DNA from: an uncultured Pedobacter sp.
GTDB lineage: Bacteria > Bacteroidota > Bacteroidia > Sphingobacteriales > Sphingobacteriaceae
Direction of reading: 5' to 3'
Length of the DNA: 62,907 nt
Assembly (NCBI RefSeq): GCF_946479715.1
Contig: NZ_CAMLHF010000004.1
Coordinates: 1 to 62,907 of the forward strand
A model generated the notes under the pieces. It did no database searches and was not told where the DNA came from. It was given only the letters and a program-made list of their open reading frames with translations. Positions 62,033 to 62,907 of the stretch are shown one piece after another. The first letter of the stretch is position 1. Each line of letters starts with the position of its first letter. A program made the position numbers and the translations under genes.

Positions 62033-62907
62033 ATGAAAAAATTAAAATATTCAGTAGTTGCAAGTATAATGATATCGACACAGTTGCCCGTTGCTGCTCA
62101 GCAAAAAGCACAACAAAAACCGCTCATTATTGCAGAACAAGGCAGTTTTTTAGTTGGCGGTACAAAAACAACGCAGTCTGGTACATTCGATTTAAACGAT
62201 GCACTAAAACCTACCGGGCAGACCTTTCATGGCGATCATGCTTATGCCTTTTACCAAATTCCGGTAAAAGCCCATAAATATCCCCTGGTTTTCCTGCACG
62301 GAGCCGGACAATCTAAAAAAACCTGGGAAACCACGCCTGATGGAAGGGAAGGCTTTCAAAACATTTTTTTAAGACGAGGTTACAGCGTCTATCTGCTCGA
62401 TCAGCCAAGACGTGGCGAGGCAGGAAAGAGTTCTGTTCCTGCAACCGTTGCCCCAACCGCCGATGAACAGTTTTGGTTTACACAATTCAGGATAGGCAAT
62501 TATCCTGAATATTTCCCGGGAGTACAGTTTCCTAAGGATTCAGCGTCACTAGAGCAGTTTTATAGGCAAATGACCCCAAATACCGGCGGTTTCGACCGCA
62601 ATGTTATTGCTGATGGAGTTTCCGGGTTATTTGATAAAATTGGCGGGGGTATTTTGATAACACATTCTCAGGGTGGTGGCCCGGGTTGGAGCACAGCTAT
62701 TAAAAATGAAAAGGTAAAAGCGATAGTTGCTTATGAGCCGTACAGCGGTTTTGTTTTTCCGAAAGGAGAATTACCAGAACCCATAAAATCAGCGGGTCTT
62801 TTTGGTGAACTCAAAGGCGCAGAAATACCATTATCCGATTTCAATAAACTAACAAAAATTCCCATAGTAGTCTATTATGGCGATAACATTGCAGATGAAC
62901 CTACCAG
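62033..62907 (+). CDS. Secreted alpha/beta hydrolase, truncated by window end
   Basis: Open from ATG 62033 through base 62907, so 291 residues are visible and the end is missing. Signal MKKLKYSVVASIMISTQLPV ending AAQQ. Oxyanion-hole segment PLVFLHGAGQSKKTWETT, nucleophile elbow LITHSQGGGPGWSTAI (Ser in HSQGG), and IPIVVYYGDNIADEP, which should lead to the acid residue. Resembles secreted esterase-like hydrolases with long caps. Third gene of the AKR operon. Confidence 0.9.
   Translation, partial: MKKLKYSVVASIMISTQLPVAAQQKAQQKPLIIAEQGSFLVGGTKTTQSGTFDLNDALKPTGQTFHGDHAYAFYQIPVKAHKYPLVFLHGAGQSKKTWETTPDGREGFQNIFLRRGYSVYLLDQPRRGEAGKSSVPATVAPTADEQFWFTQFRIGNYPEYFPGVQFPKDSASLEQFYRQMTPNTGGFDRNVIADGVSGLFDKIGGGILITHSQGGGPGWSTAIKNEKVKAIVAYEPYSGFVFPKGELPEPIKSAGLFGELKGAEIPLSDFNKLTKIPIVVYYGDNIADEPT

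Overview
The window looks like chromosomal DNA of a Bacteroidota bacterium, most likely Sphingobacteriaceae and close to Pedobacter (an inference from gene families). The signs are a fused ccoN-ccoO oxidase gene, a sigma/FecR/SusC-STN/SusD locus, many TonB-type outer-membrane barrels, LytS/LytTR pairs, low GC and promoters of the TTTG / TAnnTTTG type. I saw no rRNA, tRNA, CRISPR array, insertion sequence or integrase. The window cuts through a gene at each end.

Layout. 1-4745 (minus): cbb3 oxidase genes ccoI-ccoS-ccoNO, with a group-2 sigma70 factor upstream (4847-5710). 5865-20773: a sulfated-glycan type polysaccharide utilisation locus with an ECF sigma, FecR, SusC, SusD, two surface-type lipoproteins (DUF5000-like and DUF4998/discoidin), a lipoprotein formylglycine-generating enzyme with both active-site cysteines, a Cys-type sulfatase, a Tat-exported TIM-barrel protein and a LamG-like protein. 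20834-27096: an ABC transporter pair, then a divergent group of a small CNGKC protein, a TonB-dependent receptor, a BNR-repeat lipoprotein with Cys and Met/His clusters and a small membrane protein. This group may be a metal (copper?) acquisition unit. 27273-33079: a hybrid histidine kinase and mixed housekeeping or hypothetical genes.

33099-46025 is a dense signalling region. It holds three consecutive modules, each pairing a regulator with an outer-membrane beta-barrel protein: LytSR-1 with a divergent barrel, BlaI/M56 with a receptor-like barrel, and LytSR-2 with VanZ-DUF5666 plus a barrel. Between LytSR-1 and its barrel lies an array of five ATACCA hexamers. The three direct copies start exactly 21 bp apart, as do the two inverted copies; this is the clearest unexplained regulatory structure I found. 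BlaI-type palindromes flank the BlaI module.

46022-59578 is a patchwork of small secreted proteins, GNAT enzymes, an ANT(6)-like nucleotidyltransferase, a frameshifted gene, acyltransferases, an HxlR regulator, a Tat-exported threonine-aldolase-like PLP enzyme and a secreted chorismate mutase. 59599-62907 holds an AraC regulator divergent from an aldo/keto reductase, DUF4440 protein and alpha/beta hydrolase operon.

Functions come from recognising protein families by eye. No database search was run.
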